DNA of 64,000 nt from Betaproteobacteria bacterium RIFCSPLOWO2_12_FULL_62_58 (GCA_001772005.1 MERI01000027.1:62001-126000); one strand, 5' to 3'. Counted from the first letter of the stretch, positions 1 to 13,668 are shown. Program-made: numbers and translations. Notes: generated by a model from the letters alone, not told the origin.

Positions 1-391
1 CGAGCGCGTCGGCGAGCGCCCCGAAGTTCTGGTAGAGATTGCCGACACCGATGCGATACTGGCGGGTGAGCGCGTGATACGACAGGCGGTACTGCTGCTG
101 GGTGGTGACGATCTTGTCGCTGAACCAGTACCAACGCGGGCGGAGCAGCTCGAATTCGAGCAGGAAATACAGCGATACGCCCTTGTTGAGCACGTCCTCG
201 AGCGTGGGAGTGAGCGCGATCTCGAAGTTGGCCTCAAGCACGTAGCTGTCCTCGCCGACGGACAGTGAAGCCCTCCTGACTTCGATCCCGTCGGCGCGCG
301 CGCAGAGCGGCGACCCGATCGCGAGCCACAGCGCGAGCAGCGCAGCGAGGAAGCTAATTCTTCTGCAGCAGCGCGTAGAAGAAACCGTCAT
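1..391 (-). CDS. DUF4390 domain-containing protein (3' part outside window)
   Basis: The reading frame starts at an ATG at 391, inside the end of rsmB (38-nt overlap), and runs off the left edge after about 130 codons. The start gives a basic N-terminus followed by a hydrophobic stretch ending in SPLCARA, a clear Sec signal peptide, so the product is exported. The mature part (DGIEVRRASLSVGEDSYVLEA, then LNKGVSLYFLLEFEL and a WYWFSDK segment) has the pattern of DUF4390 proteins, which in Betaproteobacteria sit between rsmB and a NtrY-like sensor kinase. Function is unknown; the overlap with rsmB implies co-transcription. No in-frame stop occurs within the visible part. Confidence 0.8.
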   Translation of the reverse strand, partial: MTVSSTRCCRRISFLAALLALWLAIGSPLCARADGIEVRRASLSVGEDSYVLEANFEIALTPTLEDVLNKGVSLYFLLEFELLRPRWYWFSDKIVTTQQQYRLSYHALTRQYRIGVGNLYQNFGALADAL

Positions 392-1637
392 GCCGTTCGT
401 CCGGAAGCATTTGGCCCATGGGCTGTTGTTGGTTGGTGTCGGCCCCGGGAAGAGTCAGGCGTTGCGCGTCGCGCTGGCGCTTCAGAAACTCTGCAACCTG
501 CAAATGATTTTCCTCGTGAAACACCGAACACGTGGCGTACAGCAATTTACCACCACTGGCCAGTAACTGCCACAGCGCGTCGAGCATGCGCCGCTGCACC
601 AACGCGAATTGCGCGATGTCCGCAGGGCGCCGCAGCCATTTGATATCGGGGTGACGCCGCACCACGCCGGAGGCGGAACACGGCACGTCGGCGAGGATGC
701 GGTCGAACGGTCTTCCGTCCCACCAGTTGCCTGGGTCGCAGGCGTCACCGCACACTACGCGCGCCGCGAGCCCGAGGCGCGCGAAATTGGCGCGTACGCG
801 CTCGAGACGCGCTGCGTCGCTGTCGAGCGCAGTAAGATCGACATCGGCAAGCTCCAGCATGTGCGCCGCTTTCCCCCCGGGCGCCGCGCACGCATCGAGC
901 ACGCGCAAACCCGGGCCGAGATCCAGCAAGGGCGCTGCGCGCTGCGCCGCGGCGTCCTGCACCGAGACCAGCCCGTCGGCAAAGCCGGAAATGCCGGCGA
1001 CCGGCCGGGGCCGCTCGAGCAATACTGCAGCTTCCCCGATGGCGCGGGCTACGGTGCCGTTTGCCGCAAGCTGCGCGAGATAGGCCTCCATCGTCGTGCG
1101 TCGGCGATTGACGCGCAGTGTCAGCGGCGGATGCCGGTTGCCGGCATCAAGAATTGCGGCGTGATCGGCCGGATATTCGATGCGCAGCTTGTCGATCCAC
1201 CACTGCGGATACGAGAAGCGCCCGACATCCGAATGCCGCGCCTGGGCCACGAGCGCCGCGCGCCGACGCAGGAAAGCGCGCAACACCGCGTTGGCGAGGC
1301 CTTTGGCCGCACCGAGGCCGAGCCGTTCACAGGCGCGCACCGCGTGGTCGACGATGGCATGTGGTGCCGCCTTCGTGTATTCGAGCTGGTAGAGCGCGAC
1401 CCGCAGCAGCCCGCGCAGCTTGTCGTCGCGCAACGGCTTGTCGACCAGAGCATCGAGCAGGGCGTCGAGCCGGCCGAGAAAACGCAGCGTGCCGAAGCAG
1501 AGGTCCTGCGTCGTCGCACGCTGCTGCGCGGACAGGCCAGGATGGCCTCGCCACAACATCGCGAGCTCCGAATCAAGGCTGCGCCCGCCCAACACCTGAC
1601 CGATGACCGCGCTGGCGAGGCGCTGGACTTCCTGCAT
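354..1637 (-). CDS. rsmB: 16S rRNA (cytosine(967)-C5)-methyltransferase RsmB
   Basis: RsmB transfers a methyl group from SAM to C5 of C967 of 16S rRNA. An N-terminal NusB-like RNA-binding domain (about residues 1-140) is followed by the Rossmann methyltransferase core. Visible motifs are DACAAPGGK (about 248-256, SAM binding), DVPCSASG (about 317-324, with the release Cys) and YATCSV (about 366-371, with the catalytic Cys). I chose the ATG at 1637 because it lies 7 nt after the fmt stop; a GTG at 1661 would add eight residues and overlap fmt. Length, about 427 residues, is normal. It is the third gene of a leftward def-fmt-rsmB-DUF4390 group. Confidence 0.95.
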   Translation of the reverse strand: MQEVQRLASAVIGQVLGGRSLDSELAMLWRGHPGLSAQQRATTQDLCFGTLRFLGRLDALLDALVDKPLRDDKLRGLLRVALYQLEYTKAAPHAIVDHAVRACERLGLGAAKGLANAVLRAFLRRRAALVAQARHSDVGRFSYPQWWIDKLRIEYPADHAAILDAGNRHPPLTLRVNRRRTTMEAYLAQLAANGTVARAIGEAAVLLERPRPVAGISGFADGLVSVQDAAAQRAAPLLDLGPGLRVLDACAAPGGKAAHMLELADVDLTALDSDAARLERVRANFARLGLAARVVCGDACDPGNWWDGRPFDRILADVPCSASGVVRRHPDIKWLRRPADIAQFALVQRRMLDALWQLLASGGKLLYATCSVFHEENHLQVAEFLKRQRDAQRLTLPGADTNQQQPMGQMLPDERHDGFFYALLQKN

Positions 1638-1644
1638 AAAAGAT

Positions 1645-2559
1645 CTAGCCCATGCGCGCACCGCGCGCGACGTCGAATCCAGCGAGAAACGCTCGCGCGG
1701 GAAGCCGCTTGCCGCCCGCGCGTTGCAGTTCCATGAGTCGCAGCCCGTCCGCGCCGCAGGCGACCACTATGCCCGTCGCGCCGCTTTCGCACACTTCGCC
1801 CGGCGGCGCGCTGACGCCGCGCTCCACCCGGGCACGCCAAATTTTCAGCACCGCACCCTCAAGCGAAGTTTGCGCACCGGGTGCCGGACTCAAGGCACGC
1901 ACCTTCCGTTCGATCGCCTCCGCGCTTTCGGCCCACTCGATGCGCGCCTCGCGCTTGTCGATTTTCTCGGCGTAGGTTGCCCGGGCGGCCTCCTGCGGCC
2001 GAGAGGTGAACGGCGCGGCAAGCGCCTGGACAATCAGCCGCCCGCCGAGAGCGGCCAGCCGGTCGTGCAGCGTCTGCGCGGTATCGTCAGGCCCGATCGG
2101 TAGCGCCTCCTGCAGCAGGATCGCTCCGGTATCGAGCCCTTCGTCCATCTGCATGATCGTGATTCCGGTCGCGGTGTCTCCGGCGAGCAGCGCGCGCTGG
2201 ATCGGCGCCGCGCCCCTCCAGCGCGGCAGGAGCGAGGCGTGGATGTTGATGCAGCCCAGACGCGGCAGGGCGAGCATCGATTTGGGCACGATCAAGCCGT
2301 AGGCGGCCACGACTATGGCCTCCGGCGCGTGCGCTGCGACCGCCGCGACAACGCCACCGTCCTTCAACGACGACGGTTGCAGCACCGGCAGCCCGTGTCT
2401 TTGCGCCAGACGCTTGACTGCGGACGGCTGGATCCTGCGCCCGCGGCCGGCCGGCCGGTCGGGCTGGGTCAGCACCAACGCGATTTCGTGTCCGGCGCGG
2501 ATCAAGGCGTCGAGCGCGACCGCAGCGAATTCGGGGGTGCCCGCGAACACGATTTTCAT
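1645..2559 (-). CDS. fmt: methionyl-tRNA formyltransferase
   Basis: Fmt formylates initiator Met-tRNA with 10-formyl-THF before translation initiation. The 304-residue protein has the formyltransferase fold at residues 1-190 and an OB-like C-terminal domain. The catalytic set is complete: N105 and H107 in NIHASLLPRWRG and D143 in MDEGLDTG. The hydrophobic start MKIVFAGTPEFA is typical. It lies downstream of def, which removes the formyl group that Fmt adds, the usual bacterial pairing. A 169-nt non-coding spacer separates it from def, and no strong Shine-Dalgarno is visible. Confidence 0.97.
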   Translation of the reverse strand: MKIVFAGTPEFAAVALDALIRAGHEIALVLTQPDRPAGRGRRIQPSAVKRLAQRHGLPVLQPSSLKDGGVVAAVAAHAPEAIVVAAYGLIVPKSMLALPRLGCINIHASLLPRWRGAAPIQRALLAGDTATGITIMQMDEGLDTGAILLQEALPIGPDDTAQTLHDRLAALGGRLIVQALAAPFTSRPQEAARATYAEKIDKREARIEWAESAEAIERKVRALSPAPGAQTSLEGAVLKIWRARVERGVSAPPGEVCESGATGIVVACGADGLRLMELQRAGGKRLPARAFLAGFDVARGARMG

Positions 2560-2728
2560 CGGCGCTTTATCGTCGGTTGATTACGAACCGCGCGCGCCAC
2601 GGCAATTGCCTCGCACAAAGTGCGCCTTATTCCGCGGTCCTGCCATGGTCTCGTCAAGGATTTCGCGTCAAGTTCATCGGCCGCTTGGGCGCCGCGCGCA
2701 CCGCGCGGCGGGGGCGCGCGTCTGCGCC

Positions 2729-3232
2729 CTACATCGCCTGGCGCAACTGCTTGTTCAATTTGGCGATGATGCGCTGCCGCTTGAGCCGCGACAGATAGTC
2801 GACAAACACCTTGCCCTCGAGATGGTCCGTCTCGTGCTGAACGCACGCCGCGAGCAAACCCTCTGCTTCGAACACGTACTGCCGTCCTTCGGCATCGAGC
2901 GCCCGTACTTTGACGTGCTCAGCGCGGCGCACTTTCTCGTAGATTCCAGGCACCGACAAGCAGCCTTCTTCACACTCGGCTTCGCCGCTTGCTTCGAGGA
3001 TCTCCGGATTGACGAATACCCGAAGCTGGTCGCGCGTTTCCGAAATATCGATTACGATAACCCGCTTGTGAACATCGGCTTGTGTGGCAGCGAGGCCAAT
3101 TCCCGGCGCGGCGTACATAGTTTGTGCCATGTCCTTGATTAATTTGCGAATCTCGCTATCGACACGGGAAACTTTAGCTGCTACCTTGTAAAGCCGTGGA
3201 TCGGGATAACGCAGGATGCGCAGGATTGCCAT
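2729..3232 (-). CDS. def: peptide deformylase
   Basis: Def removes the N-formyl group from nascent proteins using a metal bound by one Cys and two His. All three family motifs are present: GIGLAATQ (44-51), EGCLS (89-93, metal ligand C91) and HETDH (133-137, two His ligands and the catalytic Glu). The length of 167 residues is standard. The gene is the first of the leftward fmt group and diverges from the LysM gene across a 73-bp AT-rich spacer that must hold promoters for both. I could not pick a convincing -35/-10 pair there. Confidence 0.97.
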   Translation of the reverse strand: MAILRILRYPDPRLYKVAAKVSRVDSEIRKLIKDMAQTMYAAPGIGLAATQADVHKRVIVIDISETRDQLRVFVNPEILEASGEAECEEGCLSVPGIYEKVRRAEHVKVRALDAEGRQYVFEAEGLLAACVQHETDHLEGKVFVDYLSRLKRQRIIAKLNKQLRQAM

Positions 3233-3305
3233 AAAAAGCTTGCCAATTTAATCAACTATATGCAGAATTTAAACCAATACGTAATGTTGCGCTGAAGGCC
3301 TGAAT

Positions 3306-4463
3306 ATGGGGTGTTCCATGGGTAAAACAATTATATCGCTGATTCTGCTGTTGGGTCCGCTGGGATCGGCATTTGCCGCGAGCAGCGAGGACTTACAGGA
3401 CGCCGCCCCTGATACTTATACCGTGGTGAAGGGCGATACCCTGTGGGGCATCTCGGCCCGCTTTCTCAAGCAGCCGTGGCGCTGGCCCGAACTGTGGAAG
3501 ATGAACCAGGACCAGATCAGGAATCCGCATCTCATCTACCCGGGGGATGTCATCGTGCTCGACCGCTCGGCCCGGGAAGCTCGGTTGCGCTTGGTTCAGT
3601 CGGGAACCGTGAAGCTGTCGCCACGGGTCCGCGTAGAGCCGCTTGCGGCCCAGGCGGTTCCCAGTATTTCTCCGGCCGCCATAGCGCCGTTCCTGTCCAA
3701 GCCGCTGGTCGTCGGCCAGGACGAACTGGCTTCCGCTCCGCGCATTGTCGCCACCCAGGAAAGTCGGGTCGCGCTCGGTGCCGGCGACATCGCTTATGTT
3801 GAAGGACTAAGCAAGGATAGAGGCGCCGCCTGGCAGATTTACCGCCGCGGTGACGCCCTGATCGACCCGGACACCAACGAAACGCTGGGCTACGAGGCGA
3901 TCTACTTGGGCGAGGCGCGGGTGCGTCAGTTCGGGGAAGTGAGCACGATTGACATCGTCAATTCCACGCAGGAGATCTACCGCGAAGATCGCCTGCTGCC
4001 CGCGTCGAAGGAGTTGCCCACGTTCGCCTATGTCCCGCGAGCGCCACAGAAAAGCGTGAAGGGGCGCATCATTTCCAATTACGGTAGCCTGCAGGAAACG
4101 GGGCCGATGTCGATCGTCGCGTTATCCAAAGGCAGCAAGGACGGTCTCGAGGTCGGCCACGTGCTGGCAATCTACCGCAACCAGCGCGCCGCCCGATACG
4201 CACTGCGAACCTCGCCGCTTTACGGCCGCAGCGGTCTGGCTGGCGATGACAGTCCGCGTGCTTACTATGGCGAAGAACTCACGCCGCGCGATGGCGCACT
4301 CTATCCGCAACCGAGGCCCATTAGCGAAGACGATCTGGCCAAGCTTCCCAACGAACGCTACGGTTTGATCATGGTGTTCCGCACGTTCGACCGCACCGCG
4401 TATGGCCTGGTGATGGAGGCTTCGCGACAGGTAAGCCTCAACGACGTCGTTACCAATCCTTAA
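3306..4463 (+). CDS. exported LysM peptidoglycan-binding protein
   Basis: The N-terminus has a signal peptide (IISLILLLGPLGSAFAA, cleavage near residue 24). It is followed by one LysM domain at about 37-85 (YTVVKGDTLWGISARF through NPHLIYPGDVIVL), which binds GlcNAc-containing glycan in the wall. Residues beyond 90 form a long periplasmic region without a recognised catalytic motif, so no enzymatic role is claimed. GAAGG seven nucleotides before the ATG at 3306 supports this start; a second ATG at 3318 is possible. This def-LysM-dprA arrangement is familiar in Betaproteobacteria. Length is 385 residues. Confidence 0.85.
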   Translation: MGCSMGKTIISLILLLGPLGSAFAASSEDLQDAAPDTYTVVKGDTLWGISARFLKQPWRWPELWKMNQDQIRNPHLIYPGDVIVLDRSAREARLRLVQSGTVKLSPRVRVEPLAAQAVPSISPAAIAPFLSKPLVVGQDELASAPRIVATQESRVALGAGDIAYVEGLSKDRGAAWQIYRRGDALIDPDTNETLGYEAIYLGEARVRQFGEVSTIDIVNSTQEIYREDRLLPASKELPTFAYVPRAPQKSVKGRIISNYGSLQETGPMSIVALSKGSKDGLEVGHVLAIYRNQRAARYALRTSPLYGRSGLAGDDSPRAYYGEELTPRDGALYPQPRPISEDDLAKLPNERYGLIMVFRTFDRTAYGLVMEASRQVSLNDVVTNP

Positions 4464-4464
4464 G

Positions 4465-4502
4465 CGCCTGCTGCTGGCGGGCGCCGGCAGCAGGCGGGTT
4501 TT
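4465..4502 (+). terminator. intrinsic terminator after the LysM gene
   Basis: A 14-bp stem with one T.G wobble (4465-4478 with 4483-4496) around a 4-nt loop is followed by GG and TTTT at 4499-4502. It begins three bases after the LysM stop codon and ends 14 bp before dprA. It probably reduces read-through into dprA; the short T run suggests partial termination. Confidence 0.6.
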
Positions 4503-4516
4503 CCCCGTCGCCTCAC

Positions 4517-5602
4517 ATGGCGCTCGACAAAGACCTCGAGCAATGGCTGCGGTTGAGCCTGCTTCCGGGTCTGGGCGATAAGTCCTTCCGCCAGTTGCTC
4601 TTCGGCTTCGGCTCACCCGAGCAAATACTCAACGCAAGCCGCGCCGCGCTGGGCAAGATCATTCCTGCACGCTTGGCGGGTGCAATCTGCGACGGCGGCG
4701 CGCATGAACGGCTGGACGCCGTCGCCTGCTGGCTCGACGATCCCGCCAACCGCATCGTCACCCTCGCCGATGCGCATTATCCCCGGGCGCTGCTGCAGAT
4801 TCCGGACCCGCCGCCGCTGCTTTATGTCAAAGGCCGTGTCGATCTCATCGACCGTCCCGCGCTCGCCATCGTCGGCAGCCGCAACGCTACGCCCCAGGGC
4901 GTCGCGACGGCCGAGTCCTTTGCCAAGGCGCTCAGCGATTCCGGTTTGACCATCGTCAGCGGGCTCGCGCTTGGCATCGATGCCGCCGCGCACCGCGGTG
5001 GCCTGGCGGGTGGTGCGCGCAGCGTCGCTGTTGTCGGCACCGGTCTGGACGTCGTGTATCCGGCGCGTAATCGCACCTTGGCGCACGCGCTCGCCGCCCA
5101 AGGCGCGCTGGTCTCGGAGTTCCCCCTCGGCACCCCGGCGATCGGCGCCAACTTTCCGCGGCGCAACCGCTTGATCAGCGGGCTTGCACGCGGTTGTCTG
5201 GTCGTCGAGGCCGCGCCGCAGAGCGGATCGCTGATCACGGCGCGGTTCGCTAATGAACAAGGCCGGGAGGTCTTCGCGGTGCCGGGCTCGATTCACTCAC
5301 CGCTATCGAGAGGCTGCCACCTGCTCATCAAACAGGGCGCGAAGCTCGTCGAAAGCGCGCAGGACGTTGTGGAGGAACTCGGCCTGCCGGGGACAGCAGC
5401 GGAATCGGACGGGGCGGCGGCCGTTACCGACGCGTCCGGGCAGGCGCTTCTTGCCGTTCTTGGCTTCGATCCGTGCGACATCGATACACTCTCGGCGCGC
5501 AGCGGACTCAGCAGCGACGTCGTTTCCTCCCTGCTGACACAGCTTGAGATCGATGGTCGCGTTGCCGCGCTGCCGGGCGGCAAGTATCAGCGCGTGCGCT
5601 GA
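4517..5602 (+). CDS. dprA: DNA-processing protein DprA (Smf)
   Basis: DprA binds incoming single-stranded DNA during natural transformation and loads RecA. The 361-residue protein has a short helical N-terminal domain, a Rossmann-like DprA core (VGSRNATPQG at 119, SGLALGIDAAAHR at 148-160, then VVGTGLDVVYPARN and the NFPRRNRLISGL segment) and a small winged-helix C-terminus (about 300-361). All core landmarks are present. It is transcribed with the LysM gene, though a hairpin separates them. The type IV pilus operon elsewhere in the window fits with, but does not prove, competence. Confidence 0.95.
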   Translation: MALDKDLEQWLRLSLLPGLGDKSFRQLLFGFGSPEQILNASRAALGKIIPARLAGAICDGGAHERLDAVACWLDDPANRIVTLADAHYPRALLQIPDPPPLLYVKGRVDLIDRPALAIVGSRNATPQGVATAESFAKALSDSGLTIVSGLALGIDAAAHRGGLAGGARSVAVVGTGLDVVYPARNRTLAHALAAQGALVSEFPLGTPAIGANFPRRNRLISGLARGCLVVEAAPQSGSLITARFANEQGREVFAVPGSIHSPLSRGCHLLIKQGAKLVESAQDVVEELGLPGTAAESDGAAAVTDASGQALLAVLGFDPCDIDTLSARSGLSSDVVSSLLTQLEIDGRVAALPGGKYQRVR

Positions 5603-5610
5603 GTCGCTTC

Positions 5611-5679
5611 GCGCGGCATACCCAGCGGCGCAAGCCTCTAGCGCGGCATACCCAGCGGCGCAAGCCTCTAGCGCGGCAT
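5611..5679. repeat. 30-bp tandem repeat, 2.3 copies, dprA-topB spacer
   Basis: Two identical 30-bp units (5611-5640 and 5641-5670) start with GCGCGGCATACCCAGCGGCG; a third partial copy matches for 9 bp (5671-5679). The array starts nine bases after the dprA stop. The unit length is a multiple of three and the minus strand stays open through it, but no gene is supported there. Confidence 0.9.
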
Positions 5680-5706
5680 GATTTTTTTCATTTCCCGCTG
5701 CCGTGC

Positions 5707-5735
5707 TTGCGCTCGCCACCTTTTGTTCTTATCAT
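5707..5735 (+). promoter_or_regulatory. predicted sigma-70 promoter of topB
   Basis: TTGCGC (5707-5712), a 17-bp spacer and TATCAT (5730-5735) match the sigma-70 consensus at 4 of 6 and 5 of 6 positions. It lies 78 bp upstream of the topB ATG, downstream of the tandem repeat. Confidence 0.45.
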
Positions 5736-5755
5736 CTGGCGCTCTTTTTCGGTTA

Positions 5756-5776
5756 CTTCGCGCTTAACCCGCGAAG
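5756..5776 (+). promoter_or_regulatory. perfect inverted repeat in the topB leader
   Basis: CTTCGCG (5756-5762) and CGCGAAG (5770-5776) flank a 7-nt loop. They lie between the predicted promoter and the GGAGAG ribosome binding site at about 5792, so this could be an operator or an RNA hairpin. No T run follows, so it is not a terminator. Confidence 0.4.
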
Positions 5777-5812
5777 CTCAACAAACAGCTCCGGAGAGTA
5801 TCCAGACGCGCG

Positions 5813-10833
<5,021 letters not shown>

Positions 10834-11943
10834 TCAGATACGCATGGGCATTACAACATATCGGAAATCGGGCTTACCTCCGACTGTCACCAACATGCTG
10901 CTGCTAGCATCCCCGAAAGCGCAAGTTACTTCTTCTCCCGGAACATTATTTAATACATCCAGAAGATATGTTATGTTAAACCCCAGATCCAGTGGGTCCG
11001 CAGCATAGCTTACTTCTAGTTCTTCTTGCGCCTCCTCCTGTTCATTGTTGGTACAGGAGATCCGAAGACTGTTTGTCGTTAGCATCCATCTCACACCGCG
11101 GAATTTCTCGTTCGACAGGATGGCAACCCGTTGCAGCGACTGTAGCAGCACGGTGCGGCTAAGAGATATCTCTTTTTGGTAGTTCGTCGGTATGACCCGG
11201 GTATAGTCCGGAAACTTCCCGTCGATCGTCTTGGTGACCAGTTCAATAGTCGAAAACCGGAACCTAACTTGCGCCGCATAGATTTCGATATCTACTTCCT
11301 TGTCGCTATCTTCTAGCTGTTTAGCGAGTTCGAGGACTGCTTTTCGCGGGAGGATAACCTCTCTTTTTTCCTCTTGCGTCGTGATCTGGCCAACCGCAAA
11401 ACTAAGGCGGTGCCCATCTGTCGCAATCACCCGCAACTGATCCGCCTCAAGCACCAGAAGGAGCCCGTTAAGGTAGTAGCGAATGTCCTGCTGTGCCATA
11501 GCATACTGCACCAAGAGGAGCAACTCGCGAAGCTCTTTTTGTGTTAGCTGGATTTTTGCCTGAAGCGGTCCAGGATCCGCGAGTGTCGGAAAATCACTGG
11601 CCGGCAACGTCTGTAAATTAAAGCGGCTTCGCGCTGCCCGTATCTGCAGCCGGTTGTTCTGTGCGTCGAGCACCGCGTCGACTCCGTCTGGTAATGCACG
11701 AAGAATATCCTGCAACTTCCGCGCTGACACCGTTAAACTGAGTTCTTCGCTGCCTTTTCCTTCCACGCTGATGTGAGTAGAGACCTGAATTTCGAGATCC
11801 GTTGCAACGAGGGAGATTTGGTCCTGTTTTCGCTGCATCAGGATGTTTGAAAGGATAGGCAAAGTGTGACGCTTTTCGACAACGCCTGAAACCGCCTGCA
11901 GAGGTCTCAGGAGAGCATCACGCTGTATCTGAAGAAGCTTCAT
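10834..11943 (-). CDS. dnaN: DNA polymerase III beta subunit (sliding clamp)
   Basis: DnaN forms the homodimeric ring that tethers polymerase III to DNA. The 369-residue protein has the three-repeat clamp pattern. It begins MKLLQIQRDALLRPLQAVSGVVEKRHTLPILSN-like and ends in the conserved VTVGGKPDFRYVVMPMRI type of tail, where the hydrophobic partner-binding cleft is built. It starts 189 bp after dnaA, with the predicted oriC in between. By eye its codons are clearly more A/T-rich than those of gyrB and most neighbours, which may reflect origin proximity or different ancestry. Confidence 0.97.
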   Translation of the reverse strand: MKLLQIQRDALLRPLQAVSGVVEKRHTLPILSNILMQRKQDQISLVATDLEIQVSTHISVEGKGSEELSLTVSARKLQDILRALPDGVDAVLDAQNNRLQIRAARSRFNLQTLPASDFPTLADPGPLQAKIQLTQKELRELLLLVQYAMAQQDIRYYLNGLLLVLEADQLRVIATDGHRLSFAVGQITTQEEKREVILPRKAVLELAKQLEDSDKEVDIEIYAAQVRFRFSTIELVTKTIDGKFPDYTRVIPTNYQKEISLSRTVLLQSLQRVAILSNEKFRGVRWMLTTNSLRISCTNNEQEEAQEELEVSYAADPLDLGFNITYLLDVLNNVPGEEVTCAFGDASSSMLVTVGGKPDFRYVVMPMRI

Positions 11944-12132
11944 AAGAAAGATTTAATGTTAATAGTAGTAAAGGTTCAAGAAGACTGTGCATAAGTGAGG
12001 AAAGCTTTATGCATCAGGCTGTTGGCATGGCGGTGGGTTGTGGGAAGGACGTCTTCTTGCTGTGGAGCGATTGTGCGAAAAAAACACAGCGGGCGAAAAA
12101 GAGGATGATATGCACAAAGTATCCACACAGAG
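11944..12132. other. predicted replication origin (oriC) between dnaA and dnaN
   Basis: This non-coding spacer holds one exact DnaA box (TTATGCACA on the minus strand, 11986-11994). Three one-mismatch boxes lie at 12072-12080 (minus), 12108-12116 and 12119-12127 (plus). Triplets TAA TAG TAG TAA (11960-11971) read away from the exact box, as expected for a DnaA-trio element, next to an AT-rich tract at 11946-11971 that could be the unwinding element. Box, trio and AT tract in this order match the basal unwinding system described in B. subtilis. The parS site 5 kb away also fits. A GC-skew calculation would be decisive. Confidence 0.6.
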
Positions 12133-13458
12133 TTAGCTGCGGAGCACCTTTAACAAGGAGGAGATATCGCGGGTGATGTCACTGTTGAGGGTTTTGAGTA
12201 GTGCTACCTTCCGGCATGCATGTAAAACCGTCGTGTGGTCGCGTCCACCAAAGGCTTCCCCGATATCGGGAAGGCTGAGTTGCGTAAGTTCTTTCGCCAG
12301 CGCCATGGCGATCTGCCGTGGGCGCGCGACGTTGCGGCTGCGTTTCTTGGAGTACATCTCGGAGACTTTGATCTTGTAGTAGTCCGCGACAGTCCGCTGA
12401 ATGTTCTCGATTGATACTTGGCGATTCTGGATGGCGAGCAAATCACGTAATGCGTCTCGGCAGAGGTCGACAGATAGTTCCAGACCGGAGAACCGCGCAT
12501 AAGCAAGCACTCGCTTAAGGCCGCCCTCAAGCTCGCGGACATTAGACTGGATATGCTTTGCGAGAAAGAACGCGACCGCCTCGTCGAGAACAATAGTTTC
12601 CGCCTCGGCCTTCTTGAGCAGAATGGCAACTCGCATTTCGAGTTCCGGCGGCTCCACAGCGACTGTCAGACCCCAGCCAAAGCGTGAGATCAGCCTGTTC
12701 TCCATGCCGGCAATTTCTTTCGGGTAAGTATCGCAGGTGATGACTACCTGTTTATGCGATTCAATCAATGCGTTGAAGGCATAAAAGAATTCTTCCTGCG
12801 TGCGGCTCTTCCCGCTGAAAAACTGAATGTCGTCGATGAGGAGGAGATCGAGCGAATGGTAGTAGCGCTTGAAATCATCGAAGGCTTTATGCTGGTAAGC
12901 GCGCACCACGTCCGAGACATACTGCTCCGCATGTATATAGCGAATCTTGCTCTCCAGGGCGCGCGCGTGAAGGGCGTTGCCGATAGCTTGGATCAGGTGT
13001 GTTTTCCCCAGACCCACGCCGCCATACACAAAAAGGGGGTTGTATGCCGTGCCTGGGCGCTCGGCCACTTGGGCCGCTGCCGCACGGGCGAGCTCGTTCG
13101 CTTTCCCAGTCACAAATGTGTCGAACGAAAAAGCCGGATTAAGCCGAGAGATGTCACGGGTGCTGGATTTGGATGAAGGAGTTACGACGACGAGGCCCGG
13201 CGCGGCCTCGATCGGGTCCCCGTTTTCTGCGAGTAACAGCTTGATCTCGACAGCGTGATCGAAGCGCGCCGCGGCAAGTTCATGGATGCGCGAGTAGAAT
13301 TTATCGCGGATCCATTGGAGGACGAAACGGTTCGGGGCGACCAGTGTCAGGATATTTCCATCCGCGCGGAACTTGAGAGGCCGGATCCAGGTTCTAAACT
13401 GCTGGGCGGGGAGTTCCTTCTCAAAATGAGAGAGACAATACCGCCAAAAACTGTTCAT
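12133..13458 (-). CDS. dnaA: chromosomal replication initiator protein DnaA
   Basis: DnaA binds DnaA boxes and opens oriC. The 441-residue protein has domain I (1-80, beginning [21 protein letters not shown]), a short linker, and the AAA+ domain with Walker A GGVGLGKT (146-153) and Walker [11 protein letters not shown]. The C-terminal helix-turn-helix carries the signature [13 protein letters not shown]. Domain II is short, so the protein is a little smaller than E. coli DnaA (467). It is the first gene of dnaA-dnaN-gyrB and diverges from rpmH. A DnaA box sits at the -35 position of its predicted promoter, implying autoregulation. Confidence 0.98.
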   Translation of the reverse strand: MNSFWRYCLSHFEKELPAQQFRTWIRPLKFRADGNILTLVAPNRFVLQWIRDKFYSRIHELAAARFDHAVEIKLLLAENGDPIEAAPGLVVVTPSSKSSTRDISRLNPAFSFDTFVTGKANELARAAAAQVAERPGTAYNPLFVYGGVGLGKTHLIQAIGNALHARALESKIRYIHAEQYVSDVVRAYQHKAFDDFKRYYHSLDLLLIDDIQFFSGKSRTQEEFFYAFNALIESHKQVVITCDTYPKEIAGMENRLISRFGWGLTVAVEPPELEMRVAILLKKAEAETIVLDEAVAFFLAKHIQSNVRELEGGLKRVLAYARFSGLELSVDLCRDALRDLLAIQNRQVSIENIQRTVADYYKIKVSEMYSKKRSRNVARPRQIAMALAKELTQLSLPDIGEAFGGRDHTTVLHACRKVALLKTLNSDITRDISSLLKVLRS

Positions 13459-13517
13459 TTCGAATCGTATAAGGGCTTATTGTTTGGCTCCGCGAGAGGG
13501 AGCGAAAATAGACAATA

Positions 13518-13548
13518 ATTTTAGCCGCTTCGAGCCGACTTATCCACA
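13518..13548 (-). promoter_or_regulatory. predicted dnaA promoter overlapped by a perfect DnaA box
   Basis: On the minus strand TAAAAT (13518-13523) is a good -10. The exact DnaA box TTATCCACA (plus strand, 13540-13548) covers the place of the -35, whose match is otherwise poor. Such an arrangement is expected for repression of dnaA by DnaA; promoter use is inferred. Confidence 0.5.
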
Positions 13549-13562
13549 ACAATCCGCGGCTT

Positions 13563-13583
13563 CGTTTCGCTAAGTGCGAAACG
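13563..13583. promoter_or_regulatory. 8-bp inverted repeat in the dnaA-rpmH divergent spacer
   Basis: CGTTTCGC (13563-13570) and GCGAAACG (13576-13583) flank 5 nt. The site lies between the divergent promoters of dnaA and rpmH and could bind a dimeric regulator. No T run follows, so a terminator is unlikely. Confidence 0.35.
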
Positions 13584-13603
13584 TCATGAAAAGGAGTGGT
13601 CAT

Positions 13604-13633
13604 TTGACACGTGAGCAGGAGAAAGGTTGTAAT
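13604..13633 (+). promoter_or_regulatory. predicted sigma-70 promoter of rpmH-rnpA-yidC
   Basis: A perfect -35 TTGACA (13604-13609), an 18-bp spacer and TGTAAT (13628-13633) lie 36 bp before the rpmH start codon. Confidence 0.6.
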
Positions 13634-13668
13634 AACGGGTTTTTTCACCTCATCAGAGGCAGGCCAAC

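Noticed and set aside
609..1736. Long plus-strand reading frame opposite rsmB
   Set aside because: It is antisense to a clear rsmB with all motifs, has Arg/Ala-rich shadow composition and no family pattern.
2556..2846. 96-codon frame between fmt and def
   Set aside because: It overlaps def, has shadow composition, and no homology pattern.
13604..13618. CACGTG at 13608 as a second parS
   Set aside because: Only the central CACGTG matches; the flanking GTTTC/GAAAC arms of parS are missing.
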